Assembly (NCBI RefSeq): GCF_026210795.1 | Contig: NC_089454.1 | Coordinates: forward strand, 682,001 to 746,000 | Length of the DNA: 64,000 bases | From: Rhizophagus irregularis | Lineage: Eukaryota; Glomeromycota; Glomeromycetes; Glomerales; Glomeraceae | Direction: 5' to 3' | Part shown: positions 1-11,939 of the stretch, one piece after another | Numbering within the stretch: the stretch's first letter is position 1 | Layout of the letters: every line of letters starts with the position of its first letter | Notes under the pieces: model-generated | Databases searched by the model: none | The model's input: only the letters and a program-made list of their open reading frames with translations | What the model was told of the DNA's origin: nothing | Made by a program: the position numbers and the translations under genes

Positions 1-310
1 TAACAAATATTTTACTAATTTTGCATTTAATTTATAATAAATTGAAATTAATTAATTATGTGTATTTAAATCTGATATAATAAATTGATAAATTAAGTAG
101 CAATTTAAAATTAATTAAAAGTAGAATTCCTTAAAATCAAATCAAATATAAACCTAATTTGAATTTTATTAAATTGATCAATTAAATTAAGAATTTTTAA
201 ATCAAATCAAATCAAATTCAAATCAAATTAAATTAAGCTAATTTGAATTTGATAAATTCAAATCAAATTCAAATCAAATGTCAAATATCAAATCAAGTTG
301 TAGAATCCTA
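1..310. repeat. Low-complexity AAATC/GATTT-rich tract
   Basis: Runs of the hexamer-like words AAATC and AATTTG dominate 120-300. No reading frame of interest is present. The texture resembles the interior and ends of the hAT-like element at 39142-40427, so this may be decayed transposon DNA, but no terminal repeats or target duplication were found. Confidence 0.5.
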
Positions 311-864
311 CTTGAAAGCATATACTGATTCTATATATTAATTTTTTTTTACAATCAAAAATAATTTATTAATCCTTTTTTTTTATATATGATCTAATAT
401 TCAAATTTACTAATAAGCTAATAACAGAAGATAATTTCATTACTTTTTAATAAATTATATGTATATATTGATACAATTAATTAAAATGATATTAATTAAT
501 AAGTTACAAAATAAGAAAAATAAATGGTTAATCTAACAAGTAAATAAAAAAAACTGGATAATAATAAGATCAATCCTATTAATATCCAATTGTAAATGAA
601 TAGGTATCCTATTAATAACCTATTGATAACCTTACCTTACATGATTAATACCATTTTATAGTTGCCAATTAAACACTCTGCAAAAATAAATATCAACTAG
701 ATCTTTTTAGAATAGCCTAGATGGTCCTTAATTTGAATTGCGTTTCAATACAATGATAATGAAAAAATCATGAAAAATAAAAAGATAAAATAATAAATAT
801 AATTTAATGGCAATATTTTTTTGCACATAAAGTAATCTGAAAGCTAAAAAAACAGGAAAAAACT
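311..864. other. AT-rich intergenic DNA, nothing recognised
   Basis: Only short AT-rich stretches and homopolymers are present, with no frame long enough to support and no repeat structure identified. Confidence 0.6.
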
Positions 865-1161
865 AGGACCCCGGATATCTAATATAAAGGTCATAATGGA
901 CTTTTGGCCAAAAACACCCCTTTTTGCTGAAATTCAAAAAATCGTTTTTTGTAAATATCTCAGCATCCAGTAATTCAATTTTAATGAACTTTTTTTTATT
1001 TTGTAGCCCTCATTTAGCTCTACAATTTAAAAAAATGTTCATCAAAATTGGACTATTGGATGCCGAGATATTTACAAAAAACGATTTTTTGAGCCTCTGA
1101 AAAATGGGCCAATCTGCCGAAAGTGTGACTTATGACCTGTTTTGGAGATATCCGGGGTCCT
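865..1161. mobile_element. Foldback MITE, intact copy (family F1)
   Basis: The two halves form one long imperfect inverted repeat with arms of about 140 bp. Ends are AGGACCCCGGATATC and its complement. An 8-bp direct repeat AAAAAACT flanks it (857-864 and 1162-1169), as expected of a hAT-type target duplication. Two further copies lie at 30240-31811 and 41857-50390, each split by a retroelement. This copy keeps the uninterrupted site at 1117-1132, so it serves as the empty-site reference. It has no coding capacity. Confidence 0.88.
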
Positions 1162-1169
1162 AAAAAACT

Positions 1170-2670
1170 AATCAAAAATCAAAAATACATTTAAAAATAA
1201 TAAATCAAGAATAATACAAGAAATATATAAAATGTTTAATGAAATATTTGATATTGATGATATTATGATTTTAATAATCTTGATATTAAAATGAGTGAGA
1301 TAAATAGGACTCTAAAAAATGCTTATATATGTAAAGTACTAAGATACTTAGCCAACGTAGAAAAATTTTATAATGTAAGAATTTTATAATACTTAATTTT
1401 GAGAAAATTTTATACTATATAAGATAATTAAATTGCATATTTTTGATATTATTTTAAAATACTAGGAGTTTTTAGTTGCTTAATTTTCATATTTATAGAA
1501 CTCCTTAAAATATTATATATTGAATTTATAATTAATTTTTATTTTATTTTCACTACTGATAATTTTACTTTCAATTAATTTTGTATTACATTTCACAATT
1601 TTACATAAATACATAAATAAAAAATTTTTTTTGACAAAATTTCAGTTTTTTTTAATGTTTTATTAATTTTCTTTCAATAGTATTTTTTATTAAATTTTAT
1701 TAAACTCAATATACTATTTTTAATACAAAATTATTATATTATATATGTTTATTTTATTAAATAAAATTACTGTAAATATGTTTTACTTTAAAATATTATT
1801 TCACCACTTACCATTTTGGTTGAATCTGAATTGATTCAATTTGACTGAATCTTTTGCAGAACACAATCTAATAGTAGTTATTTCATTTTAAATAGATAGA
1901 GATATTCAATTTTAGGTTAGATTAGATCAGGTTGATTATTTAACCTAGCCTAAATTTTTTAAAACAGGTTTCAGATTATTTAATTTGAGCTGATTTGTTT
2001 AAAACTCTAAGTAAAATGCAGTCAAAAAAATTTACTATAATATTATAATAATGTTATTAACTACTAGTTTAGTACTTTAAAAAAATAATTTTATAATTAA
2101 AATTATTAAAAAATTATCTATAAAATAAAAAAATTTATATAAAATATATTTTATTTTAAAATTTTATTTTAATATAATAATTAAAAAAATTTATATAATT
2201 TAGCTGTCTAATATATAAGTGTTTTCAACCTCATGTGCTAGATATGCGCACACTATACAGTAAATACTGATAAGTGATAATAATAATAATAAAATCAGTT
2301 TCATTTATATTATATATTAAAAACCTCATTAAAATAATTGCATAAAAAGGTTCAGAAACATAAATCCAAACAATACGTATCACACATATATCTTACTAAG
2401 ATTTAATGAAACAATATAGTATTATCTAATTTGAATTCTCTAAATCAAATTAATCAAATTAAGAGAATTTTTTTAACCAAAAATGCTTACATCAATGAAA
2501 AAAGAGAATTAACAGTCACATCCGATTATAATTCGCTTCAGACTCATTATGTTGTGTATTCCAATTTTCTTTAATTAGAATGGCATCTATTCGTTTTTGT
2601 TGTGGAAATTTAATTTTGATTCTAAGGTTTCAATGCGAAACTGAATGTTAATGATTTGATTATCCCAAAT
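1170..2670. other. AT-rich noncoding DNA
   Basis: Mostly A/T with scattered ATTT and TTAAT words. A GATT-rich low-complexity patch lies at 1810-2010. No supported gene, RNA or repeat boundary was seen. Confidence 0.6.
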
Positions 2671-2674
2671 TGAT

Positions 2675-3826
2675 CTAAATCTCAACATTTTGAATGATCA
2701 TTGGTAGTTTTTCTTTAATTTCCAGGATTTTGGCGTATTTTTCAATAGTTTGTTGCTGTTTATCTGACATCTGTCGTGATTTAGGCTTATTATTCTTGTT
2801 CATTAAATATTCCCATAATCGTTGGGCTGGACGTATAAATTTATGAATTAAATAAAATACTAAAGTACCGAAAATACTGGCAGTTAATAAACGATTAACT
2901 AACGAATTAGAATCTGCATTTTTTGTTGGTACATTTTTTGTTAGTGCTGTTCCTACATTTGGCGTTGGTGTTGTACCCGTTGGATAATCGTGGCGTTGGT
3001 ATAGTACCCACATTTGTTAATATATCTTCAGATTCATAAAATTCCTCGTCTTCATAATTAATTTCTGGTATTGAATAACTTTTTTGATGGGATTCTTCGA
3101 TCTCATTTAGAACGCGTTTAATAAAGTTTTCTCTAGATCGTACATTTTCTGTTGGCGCTGTACCTTCAGTTGGTGTTACATTAGTTGTTCTATCTATGTT
3201 AATTTTTGGATAAGATACCGCTTCTTTTCCAATCAAGTTTAAAAATTCTTTCCCTTTCTTAAATAGGAGTCCTGAAAAGGTATGGTATTCGAGATTCAAA
3301 TTTAGAGGAAGTTTAGATAAAGTATATACAAAAGCACCGCAAGCAATAAATAATGGGATTTATAACCGTCGAATCATCTTTGGAAGTGACAGCATTATTC
3401 CCAGTTCTGATGACAATTTGTCTACTATTTAATGTATTTGTTGTATCTGATGTCAAATTTATTTCGATGTTACTAAATTTTCAAAAAATTCTCGATAATC
3501 TTCTTTCAATTACTTTGTAATTTCGTGTCTTTCCTATGCTGCACCCAACAAAGAAGATAAAGTTTCAAGAATTACTCCGACACTTGTATTTTCCTCAGAA
3601 AGTAATTTTATATATTTATCAATGTCCTCAGCATACGTTGAAAGTCTCAAAGATTCCAGAGCTCTTCTATCAGTTATAGAATTAAACAAACGACTAAATT
3701 CTTCAATTTTATCTTTTATATGAAGTTTAATGTTTAATTTTCTACATCTGTTAAAAATTTTCTTTTCGTTCGACAGGAGATGGAAAGTTTGGATTTCGCA
3801 ATAATTTCAAATCTATCGTAATCATT
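2675..3826 (-). pseudogene. Decayed relative of the helical hydrophobic-core gene at 4581
   Basis: Read on the minus strand from a possible ATG at 3826, coding-like sequence continues with several frameshifts and stops to about 2675. A readable segment near 3710-3540 contains TYAEDIDKYIKLLSEE, which matches in position and character the TYAKDLIVFAE segment of the intact gene at 4581. Two residual open segments (3299-2907 and 3013-2675) carry a TNV/TPT-rich low-complexity linker and one membrane-like stretch (FGTLVFYLIHKF). Orientation is opposite to 4581-5529, so the two would be divergent paralogues. The family assignment is inference from short segments. Confidence 0.5.
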
Positions 3827-3839
3827 TTGAAAAATTATA

Positions 3840-4580
3840 TTTGAATGAAAGAAACGAAAGAAGAATTAATATTTATAGATGTATATAAATTGTCAGCACC
3901 CTTTTTTAAAAAAAGAGGAGCATTTTTGTTTTGGGGTTACTATAAATAAAATCACGTGTTAATGGTTGGATCCAGTTTCGGCTTAGTTAAAGAAAAACCG
4001 ATTTTATTAATATAATTAAAATGTATAATTAACAATCTTCAATCAATCTGAAATGAATTCGTGAAAAAAAATTTCAAATTTTATCTTTAACGTGTGTGCC
4101 ATATTAAACGGAAAAAAAACATTTATAAAGTTTTTGTTCTGTATATCCAATCCCTTTTCTGAACGTTTCAATTATTAAACATTTAATTATTTGATTTCAT
4201 TTAATTTTCTGCTGTTAAAAATATAAATCGATTATTGGTGAAATCTAATAATTCGCTTAGGCCATCATGAGATTCAAGTTTATGTAATTGATTGTTGTAA
4301 ATAACAATCCTCGTTCTTCAAAAATATAAGGATCGTCCTTCCTGAAAGTAGTAATTCCCCAAGTTAGAATATTCAAATCAAGAGATGTTGTGAACTTATT
4401 TAAAACTGTCACCTTCAAAATGGGGACATTAATACTACGTTACCCTACCCTAAAAGCTTTTTTCGTTAAACTAAAATTTTTTTTTCTTTTTTTCAAAAAA
4501 ACAATTTCCTTAGAAAAATTAATTACTAAATATTTCCATTCCATTTTTTAAATTAAAATTTCTGACAAAGTAAAAACAAA
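3840..4580. other. Intergenic region between divergent paralogues
   Basis: AT-rich spacer containing the 5' flanks of both neighbours. The last 170 bp (from about 4410) recur in degraded form upstream of the duplicate at 6228, so that duplication included some 5' flank. No defined promoter motif was recognised. Confidence 0.5.
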
Positions 4581-5529
4581 ATGACGTATACTTCAAGTTT
4601 TACTGAGCATGATATGAATGAATTGAATGAATTACAAAATAAAATGGTTCAATCTATTAGTCATTTTTCTGAGACTTGTAGGATTAGTATTAAGGATAAT
4701 AACTTTCTTTTGAATTTAGTTAATCAAATTTCTGATCTAAGAGTGGAATTTCGAAAATTTGCTGAAGAATCTATAGCTCATAATCTTAACATGCTTACTT
4801 ATGCTAAAGATTTAATTGTATTTGCCGAATGTTGTGAAGATGATGGTATCGATAAGGACGATTTGTTGAAATTATTAAGACCATTATTAAGCAATTCTAA
4901 GTTATATAAAGCCAAAGTTAAATTATTAAAGAACCAACTTAAAAGAATTAGTATTTCTTTATATGGGATTGTTAAAGAAATTTTCGAATATGATGAGAAA
5001 TTTATCAGGGAACAAGAATCTTTATCCAATATAGTTTATATGATTATGTATATGAATGGTAATTTCATAAAAGGAGCATCATCAGCAGTGGTTCCTGCTG
5101 CAAAGGCTGTCGTTGGGCTTAGTCTTGTTATTCTTGGAAGGTAATTTTTAAAATTAGTTTTGAGTTATTTTTGGTTGCATAATTAACATAACCAGGATTA
5201 ATTGCAGTGCAGCTGCAGTTACAGTTTCTACCGTAGTTGCTGAAAACGTTAAAGAACAATTCTCACAATACTTACGAGAAATGCGGAATGGTTTTTCTAA
5301 TATTATATGTGGAACTATTATTTATTGCGAATCCTATTGGGAAAACAAAATTGAGGAAATTAAATGTTTTGCTGGGAAGTTAGAACTTTTGGAACAACGA
5401 ATTTTAATACTTATTACTAGGAGTATTGTGTTGAAGGCAAAAAAAATTCTTGCAAATTCTGAAAGTTACAATGATCATATGCGACAAATTTTGAATAGAG
5501 ATTCGATTCTAGCAGTAAGAATTTTATAA
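4581..5529 (+). CDS. Unrecognised 293-aa helical protein with central hydrophobic segment
   Basis: Two exons, 4581-5140 and 5208-5529, joined by a 67-bp intron (GTAATT...TTGCAG); the join restores one frame of 293 codons plus stop. The N-terminal 145 residues are charged and helical-looking. Residues about 155-197 form a long Ala/Val/Gly-rich hydrophobic stretch (VVPAAKAVVGLSLVILG, then SAAAVTVSTVV), and the C-terminal 95 residues are helical again. That outline of long helices around a hydrophobic segment suggests a membrane-associated or membrane-inserting protein, but no family was recognised and no catalytic motif is visible. A decayed tandem copy lies at 6228 and another relative at 2675-3826, so this belongs to a small local family. 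The ATG follows an A-rich leader shared with the duplicate. Function is unknown. Confidence 0.75.
5141..5207 (+). other. Intron of the 4581 gene
   Basis: The GTAATT donor and TTGCAG acceptor give a 67-bp intron. Joining AG at 5139-5140 to T at 5208 makes a Ser codon, and the second exon then stays open to TAA at 5527-5529. Confidence 0.8.
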
Positions 5530-6227
5530 AAATTGTTTAAAATATTCAATATTCTGTCAAATATTTAATTATTTATTCACCAATCTTTTTTTTAAAAAAA
5601 TAGTGATACGATAGTGGAAAAGGATGTAATGAAATAATATACGGTACCGTCCAATAAATAGTAATGATTTAACTTTATTTTCGGTTATTTATTTATTGAC
5701 CTGTATGTGGCTATGTGCTTCTTTCCATTAATAACACCTTTCTAGAATTTAAGGTGCTAATAGTACTACCAAAGTCAAAAAAATAAATATATTATCAACA
5801 TTTGGCTCGTTTAAGTATAGATAGATTATAAGATTCTATCAGATAGTCAGAACAATAGGGTTTGAATTTTTGAAGTTTAATATTTATTTTACATAAAACA
5901 TGCATGATATAACAGTTACTTATCTATGTAGCAGATATCAAATATATCTTATTTGGGAAGCAATAACGTTTAATGGATACACAAAAGTGTTTATATGCAA
6001 AAAAAAACTTTTTGTAATGGGGTCGTTAATATGTTAGTACTTAATATTATGCCACCCTATCTTAAATTATGATCTCTTTAGGTATGGATGTGTGAAAAAA
6101 AAAGATTTCATTTCATAAAATGGGAATATCTTTTGCATTATGAAAAATAAAAACAAACAACACTTTAAAGAAACTATTCCTAAACATATACATTTTTTTA
6201 ATTGAAATTTTTAACAAGATAATCAAA
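5530..6227. other. Spacer between the gene and its tandem duplicate
   Basis: AT-rich. From about 6015 it resembles the 5' flank of the intact gene (compare 4411-4580). No other feature was recognised. Confidence 0.5.
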
Positions 6228-6740
6228 ATGATGGACACTTCAAGTTTCACTGAGCATGATATGAATGAATTAAATAAATTACAAAATAAAATGGTTCAAT
6301 CTATTAGTTATTTTTATGAAACTTGTAGGATTAATATTAAGGTTAACCAAATTTCTGATCTAAGAGTAAAATTTTGAAAATTTGCCAAAAAATCTTATAA
6401 TCTTAACATGTATACTTATGCTGAAGATTTAATTGTATTTGCTGAAAATTGTAAAGATAAGAGTATTAATAAAAACAATCTGTTGGAATTATTAAGTCCA
6501 TTATTAAGTAATTCTAAGTTATATAAATCCAAATCTAAATAAACTTGAAAGATTTAGTATTTCTTTATATGGAATTGTTAAGGAAATTTTCAAATATGAT
6601 GAGAAATTTCATGAAGCTAAAAATGAGAATTTTTATTCAATATAGTTTATATAATAATGTAAAAGAAGCAACATTAACAGTAAATTCTGCTATAAAGACT
6701 GTCATTTGGACTTAATCCTATTATTTTTAAAAGATAATTT
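6228..6740 (+). pseudogene. Tandem duplicate of the 4581 gene, decayed
   Basis: Starts ATGATGGACACTTCAAG and closely follows the intact gene: the segments encoding SFTEHDMNEL and NKMVQSIS are recognisable. It has an in-frame TGA about 150 bp in (AAATTTTGAAAATTT), an internal deletion that removes the NNFLLNLVN segment, and later stops. The hydrophobic segment survives only as a degraded trace. A recent local duplication followed by decay is the simplest reading. Confidence 0.85.
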
Positions 6741-7142
6741 CTAAATAATTATTTTTGAGTTATTCAGAATTATATAATTAGGCTACCTGCTAACTCAGTT
6801 TGCTATCTCATCAACTCAAACAGATAATCAGACTGAATTCTGAAAATGTTTCAAATGTTTCAGATGTGACAAATCTGGAAAAGGTAAAATAAAACTTTTT
6901 TTTGAGATATATCCTCTCTACTTTTTATGAAATATTTGTTGCCACATTTACTACATCTGTTACAACCTTCTAATTATTACATCTGTTTTTGCTTTTTTTT
7001 TCTTAGTTTTTTGGTTTTTTGGTTATATATATATATTCCAGATATTATCTCAAATTGTGGCAGATATAAGGGGTATATTATGCTCTATAAAGATGATGTA
7101 GGTACTACGAGGTTTATAGCCAAAGTGGAAAAGCCTTGCAAC
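6741..7142. other. Intergenic DNA with a spurious hydrophobic frame
   Basis: A 99-codon open frame (6927-7226) starts here but runs into the MITE at 7152, so its second half is transposon sequence. Its N-terminus is T-rich DNA read as Leu/Phe. Not supported as a gene. Confidence 0.6.
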
Positions 7143-7151
7143 TCTACTACA

Positions 7152-7766
7152 ACAGGGCGGACATCCTCATATTATTACATTATTGCCAATCATTTTGCCG
7201 ATCATCTATTTAATATTATCACATAAAAAATACCATTTTTTTGCAAATTTAACTATATAAATTTTATTTGTTATCAAAATTCATCCAAAATCCAAAAATT
7301 AATGTTTTCAAATCCAAAAATTAACTAAAACCCAAAAATGGGCTGAATTTTAATAATAATTAGATAATTAAATTATTTTAATGATATTATGACAACCAGT
7401 GATTAAAATTTAATTTTTGATAGTTTTTTAGATTCATCTCGTTAAGACAAACATTTTGATAGTAATTTCATAAAATTTTTACGCCAAATTGATTGAGAAA
7501 TTGCATTTTGAAAATTTCTATTTATTATATAGATTATAACAAATATAATTGCAAGTATAAATTTAGCCATAGCTTCTTGATTACCTAAAATTAGGAATGA
7601 TTACTTTGGCAGTTAATTTTAAATTAGTTAAACTATGGCCCATAAAAGTTTTAAGTTTCGGCCAAACTTCTGTGACTTCGGCCAAAGCTTTAAAGTCTGA
7701 TATCACCCAATTTACTATAAGATCGGCAAATGATTAGCAAGGTAATATAAGGATGTCCGCCCTGTT
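7152..7766. mobile_element. MULE-type MITE with 9-bp target duplication
   Basis: Terminal inverted repeats begin AACAGGGCGGACATCCT, perfect over 17 bp and imperfect for about 45 bp (TTGCCAATCATTTTGCCGATC against the opposite end). The element is flanked by an exact 9-bp direct repeat CTCTACTAC (7143-7151 and 7767-7775). A 9-bp duplication is typical of Mutator-like elements. The 615-bp interior has no transposase frame, so it is nonautonomous. Confidence 0.9.
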
Positions 7767-7779
7767 CTCTACTACTAGC

Positions 7780-8150
7780 CTGATAATGGTTTGAAAATTC
7801 ATTTTAGAGTAAACAGGATATTTCAAAAGTAAAAAAAAAAATTTTTTTTTTAAATTATTTTAGCAAAATGTACTAATTAATGTCTTAATTTTCTTTTTTT
7901 TAGGTTTAAGATCCATTTTGACAAAATTTTTTTTAATTTTATTTTAGCGAAATGTAATTAGTAATATTTTGAATTTTTTTATGTACAGCATTGTGGTAGG
8001 ATCACAGAATTACACAAATCTCTATTTCACAGATATGTGCAATTTTAAACCCTAAAAAATTTGCTGAAGTTTGCAGAAATTTGTCTTCTTAAAATTTTAC
8101 ACAGTTTTATTAGATTTTTTTTTAAAGACTGCCGACAGAATCACAGGACC
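7780..8150. other. AT-rich intergenic DNA
   Basis: T-rich runs, plus a short GGATCACAG / GAATCACAGG recurrence near 7999 and 8130 that hints at old repeat ends. Nothing else is supported. Confidence 0.45.
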
Positions 8151-8372
8151 CTGCCTACTATTAAAATATGTTACTGGTAGAAATTTTACTTTCATATGAA
8201 ACCTTACTTTAGGATTTACTTAAATTCTATTGGTTAATTGACTAAAAAGGAAAAAAAATCATAACAATGTAACATAAAATTTCCTTTTATAGTAGGATTT
8301 TCAAAAAGTTTTATATGTAAACCTTACCTTAGGCCACAGGGTGACCTATTTTAATAGTAAGTAGAATCTTAA
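8150..8372. repeat. Imperfect inverted repeat, possible old MITE
   Basis: CCTACTATTAAAATATG near the left edge is mirrored by CTATTTTAATAGTAAGTAG at the right edge, with further imperfect matches inward. No target duplication was found, so the boundaries are approximate. Confidence 0.4.
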
Positions 8373-8389
8373 AATCACAGATCTGCATA

Positions 8390-8575
8390 GTAATTAAAGC
8401 TCTGAACAGGTCAGTTTGGTGTGGATTTTTTCCGGTTCAGGTAAGAACTGAAACCAAATGAAAACTGAACTGAACCGAACAGTTCTGGTTCTAAAACCAA
8501 ACTGAGAACTGAACCGAATTTTTAGTCAGTTTCGGATCAGTTTTCAGTTTAAACTGGAACTGTTTGGAGTTCTAA
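8390..8575. repeat. GAACTG/CAGTTC-rich low-complexity inverted tract
   Basis: The words GAACTG, GAACCG and their complements alternate across about 180 bp. The edges (TAAAGCTCTGAACAG and CTGTTTGGAGTTCTA) are loosely inverted, reminiscent of the hAT-like element at 39142. No duplicated target site was seen. Confidence 0.4.
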
Positions 8576-8797
8576 TAATTTTATCATTTGCAAATCTGTG
8601 CAAATTTGCATCCCAAAAACTTTTCTGATATAATACATTTGCAAGTAATATACTGTATATTATCAATACTGTATTACTTTCGCATTTAGAATATAAACTT
8701 AAAATAATTATGTAAGAAGACAAGAAATATAGGAAATTTTTTAAACTAGTTATATAAATAATTAAACATAAAATATAATTTTCTAGTAACTGCCATC

Positions 8798-9114
8798 CCT
8801 ATAAAAAATATGTATACGGTTTTTACACTGTATATACGTATTTTTGATACAGTTTGCATTTTTACATACGGCATATCAGTATAATGTATACTGTTCACAA
8901 AATGTGCTTAGTAAAAAATACAATAAAGTATACGGTAAACATACTGTGTGATACGGTATATTAAATTCATACGTCTATAACGTATATCATTTCTACTGTA
9001 TATCAGTATTTTATATACGGTTCACAAAAATATTGTAAATAAAGGATACGGTATACGTATTATTCTACAGTATATTAAAATTCATATGTTTATAACGTAT
9101 TTTCTACAGATATA
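8798..9114. mobile_element. TATACGG-rich MITE (left part), host of the CACTA insertion
   Basis: Begins CCCTATAAAAAATATG and is filled with TATACGGT/ACCGTATA words. Its right end is ATAGGG, of which ATA (9112-9114) precedes the CACTA element and ATA-GGG (30085-30090) follows it. A second member ends at about 38249 with the complementary terminus TATATTTTTTATAGGG. The internal sequence is noncoding. Confidence 0.6.
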
Positions 9115-9136
9115 CACAGGTCAAATAAATAAAAAT
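9115..9136 (+). repeat. Left terminal inverted repeat of the CACTA element
   Basis: Twenty-two bases starting CACAGGTCAAATAAAT. Only position 5 differs from the complement of 30063-30084. Confidence 0.9.
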
Positions 9137-9320
9137 CAGATTTTTGCCCTTTTTAATATGGCTGTCTGATTTTTTGGCAATTTTAATATAATATTTCCGA
9201 TTTTAATAAATATTTCTGATTTTAATATAATATTTCTGATTTTTAACATGAAATTGCTGATTTTTGGTTATTTGTAATAGGATTTTTCGATTTTAATATA
9301 TAACATGTGATTATGCATTA
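9137..9320. promoter_or_regulatory. Left subterminal repeat array of the CACTA element
   Basis: The motif CTGATTTT or CGATTTT recurs about eight times (for example around 9138, 9167, 9199, 9217, 9236, 9262, 9287). CACTA elements usually carry clustered subterminal repeats that are bound by element-encoded proteins. The role is inferred from that. The right end has at least two related AAAATCAG words near 30035-30060. Confidence 0.6.
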
Positions 9321-10001
9321 CGGTTTAATATTTATTTATTAACTTAGATTTTTTTTTATTTCAGTTATAATTATTTTTTTGCCTCAAAAACTTTACTAAA
9401 ATACTTTTTAAATACTTTATAAAATAGAATTAAAATATTTTTTTTCTTAAATATAAATACATTTAAATTAAATCCCTATAAAAAGTCCACATCCTTAAAA
9501 TGTTCTAGTTTTATGGTTAAAATATCCTTATACAGTGATAATATTCTTAAAATATACTAAAAATTGAACAGACGGTTTATTTAAATAGAATTTTATAATA
9601 ATAAATTATTTTAAATTATACAAAAAATATACTGAACTTTTGAATTGTAATATTAATGGATATTTAAAATATTCTTATTGGATATGCAAAATATCCTTAA
9701 AATTAATTTACCAATAATTTAAGTATGAAATATTTCGATATTAAAATCGATCGGCAAAAAATATACTAAATATATTCTTAAAATAAAAATAAAAATGCCA
9801 ACGTAATTAGATAATTTTTTTTTTTTTATCTGATGTAGTTCGATTTTTTATTTCAGATTTTTTTTTTAAAAAAGTCGAATTACGTATTACGATTAAAAAA
9901 ATTTTATGAAAAATATTTAAAATTTCGTTTTTTTGGTTTCTCTTTTTTTTTCAAATTACCGAATTTCTTTTACCAATTTTATTGCAATTTGAAAAAAAAA
10001 T
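9321..10001. other. AT-rich DNA upstream of the first cargo gene
   Basis: Runs of AATATACT/AAATATCC words (9440-9790), then T-rich DNA. No gene was recognised. It should contain the promoter of the gene starting at 10002, but no motif stands out. Confidence 0.5.
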
Positions 10002-11528
10002 ATGGACTTCTCAAAACCAGTAAAAATACGAAATATTCACCTACTAAAAACAGCTATTTTACCTTTTCAATTTAATAATACTTCTGCTCAGTCTGAAGAA
10101 CATCCTGAAACAGGTTTGCAAAGTTAACTAATTAGATATTCTATGATTTCTATTTACGATTTTTTTTACTTTAATAGAAACATCGTCTCAACAATATGAT
10201 CATGAATCATCATCTCGAGTAACTACTGAACAGGAGGAAAATTCGCAAGTAAATAATAAAAAATGTAAGTCAATACAATACCACTTTAATTTATGTTACT
10301 TTTTTTAAGCAAATGATAATAATGAAAATAATTTAATAATTCAGACAAAAGAGTCAAGACTAAGTCATCACCTCAAGAAACAGGTTTGCAATTAAAATTA
10401 TTATTGACGTTTTATTAAATTTTATTATTCCTGCCCGCGTAATAAATATTTGATATTTTCGCAGAAGATTCAAGAGAGATGGAACGAGAGATCAATAAAT
10501 TTGGAACCAACTTTATCGATGTATTGTTTCATTATTTAGATAATATGAAACAACATGGAGTCTTAAGTGTTACATTTAACATCTCTGAAGGCACCATATC
10601 AGTCGTTGATTCTGAGAGTACATTAATATTACGTTCAAATCAGTACGCTGATTATTTTCAGAAGAAAAAAATTAAAGAAATTTGTCCCAGCGCTATTAAT
10701 GTTGGCAAAGATTTACATATCTTATTAGGTTTATTCTTGAGACTTCCTCAAGAACCTCCTATGCGTGATAAGATCATATTTCCAAAAAAAGAGATTTATC
10801 GTAAAGCCTTACTAGACCATTTAAAGATCATTTCTCAAAATAACCAAGAATTCAAATTCTTTAAAGGGACTTAGAGTGTAAATTTGAATCAAGTTGGAGG
10901 TAGTTTGGAATTGGTTACTAAAGTACCAATTAAGGTTCAACAAGGAGATAATTTTTCGGTTAATTTCAAATATATTGCAAAAAAATTAGCCGAAAATATT
11001 TATCAATCTGTTAATGGTGAAGTAAAGGAACAAATTAACAAAGAAATGTCCAGAAGGAAGGAATTAAGATTCCATGTTGAGGTGTTTAAGGCGTATACAC
11101 GACTTCAAGCATTTTGTGCGTTAAATCTAAGTCGAAGTAAAAGCGAGACGGCAAGATCACAAGCAAAATCAATTGTTGTCAAATATTTTCCACAAATTTC
11201 TTTGCAAAATATGAGTTTAATGTTACAGCGGGCACCGAGAATATACCGATTACTCTTACTTTCAAATGAAGACTGGCGTTTAATTGATTCTTTTGAAGAA
11301 TTAAGCGCGTGTTTTTTTAAGAGTTCAATGAATTCTGCCGCCAATTTTGAAATTTGGCTTAATTTGGTAAGGACGGGACAGATAGCTGATTACAAAAATG
11401 GTACAAGTATGTGCGAAGAAGGAAAGAAGTTCATGAAAGAAGTAAAGCTTAATATTATTAAAGAATATTTTGATGAAGTCGATGAAAAAAATCTAAAGGA
11501 TTTTATTACTGATGATGACGATGAATAA
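10002..11528 (+). pseudogene. Unrecognised gene A, copy 1 (433 codons, one nonsense codon)
   Basis: Four exons join in frame: 10002-10113, 10178-10264, 10345-10383 and 10465-11528. The product parallels gene A copy 2 (16311-18578) throughout: both start MD-S-VKI, share a low-complexity acidic linker, and share blocks such as RRKELRFHV, LMLQRAPRIYRLL, DSFEELSACFFKS and NFEIW-NLVRTG. One TAG at 10872-10874 replaces the Gln codon seen in copy 2 (GTQRINL against GT-stop-SVNL). The frame is open on both sides. Either this is a fresh pseudogene, or the stop is read through. No known domain was recognised; the C-terminal half looks like a compact helical domain. It sits at the left end of the CACTA element, transcribed inward. 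Confidence 0.75.
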
Positions 11529-11939
11529 TAAATAATAATAATGTAGAAATTTGTATAATAATAATGTAGAAATTTGTATTTTAGATGTAAAAGAAACAAT
11601 TTGTAGTATTCATTATAATGCTAATAATGCAATATGTTTAAATAAAAAATTTGTTAAATTTGCTAAATTCGCTTTATTACATTTATCAAAAAGAAAATTT
11701 TACTTTTTGTATAATTTTTTTGATTGAAAATAATATACACGTATTACAATAATCTTCATATATTATGGTACTTGTTCGCTATCAATAATAAATTATAGTT
11801 TTTTTTCTTTTAACTAATAATAAGTCTTTTTGGGATTATTCATTTCGGGATTTTGCCTTTCAGGCTTATGAAGTATCGGTATTATGAAATTTTTCGAAAT
11901 TATGGCAATTCAGGATATCATTGTGCAACCAAATAACGA

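Noticed and set aside
6927-7226. 99-codon plus-strand frame with hydrophobic N-terminus
   Set aside because: Its second half is inside the MULE-type MITE (7152-7766), and the first half is T-rich DNA read as Leu/Phe.
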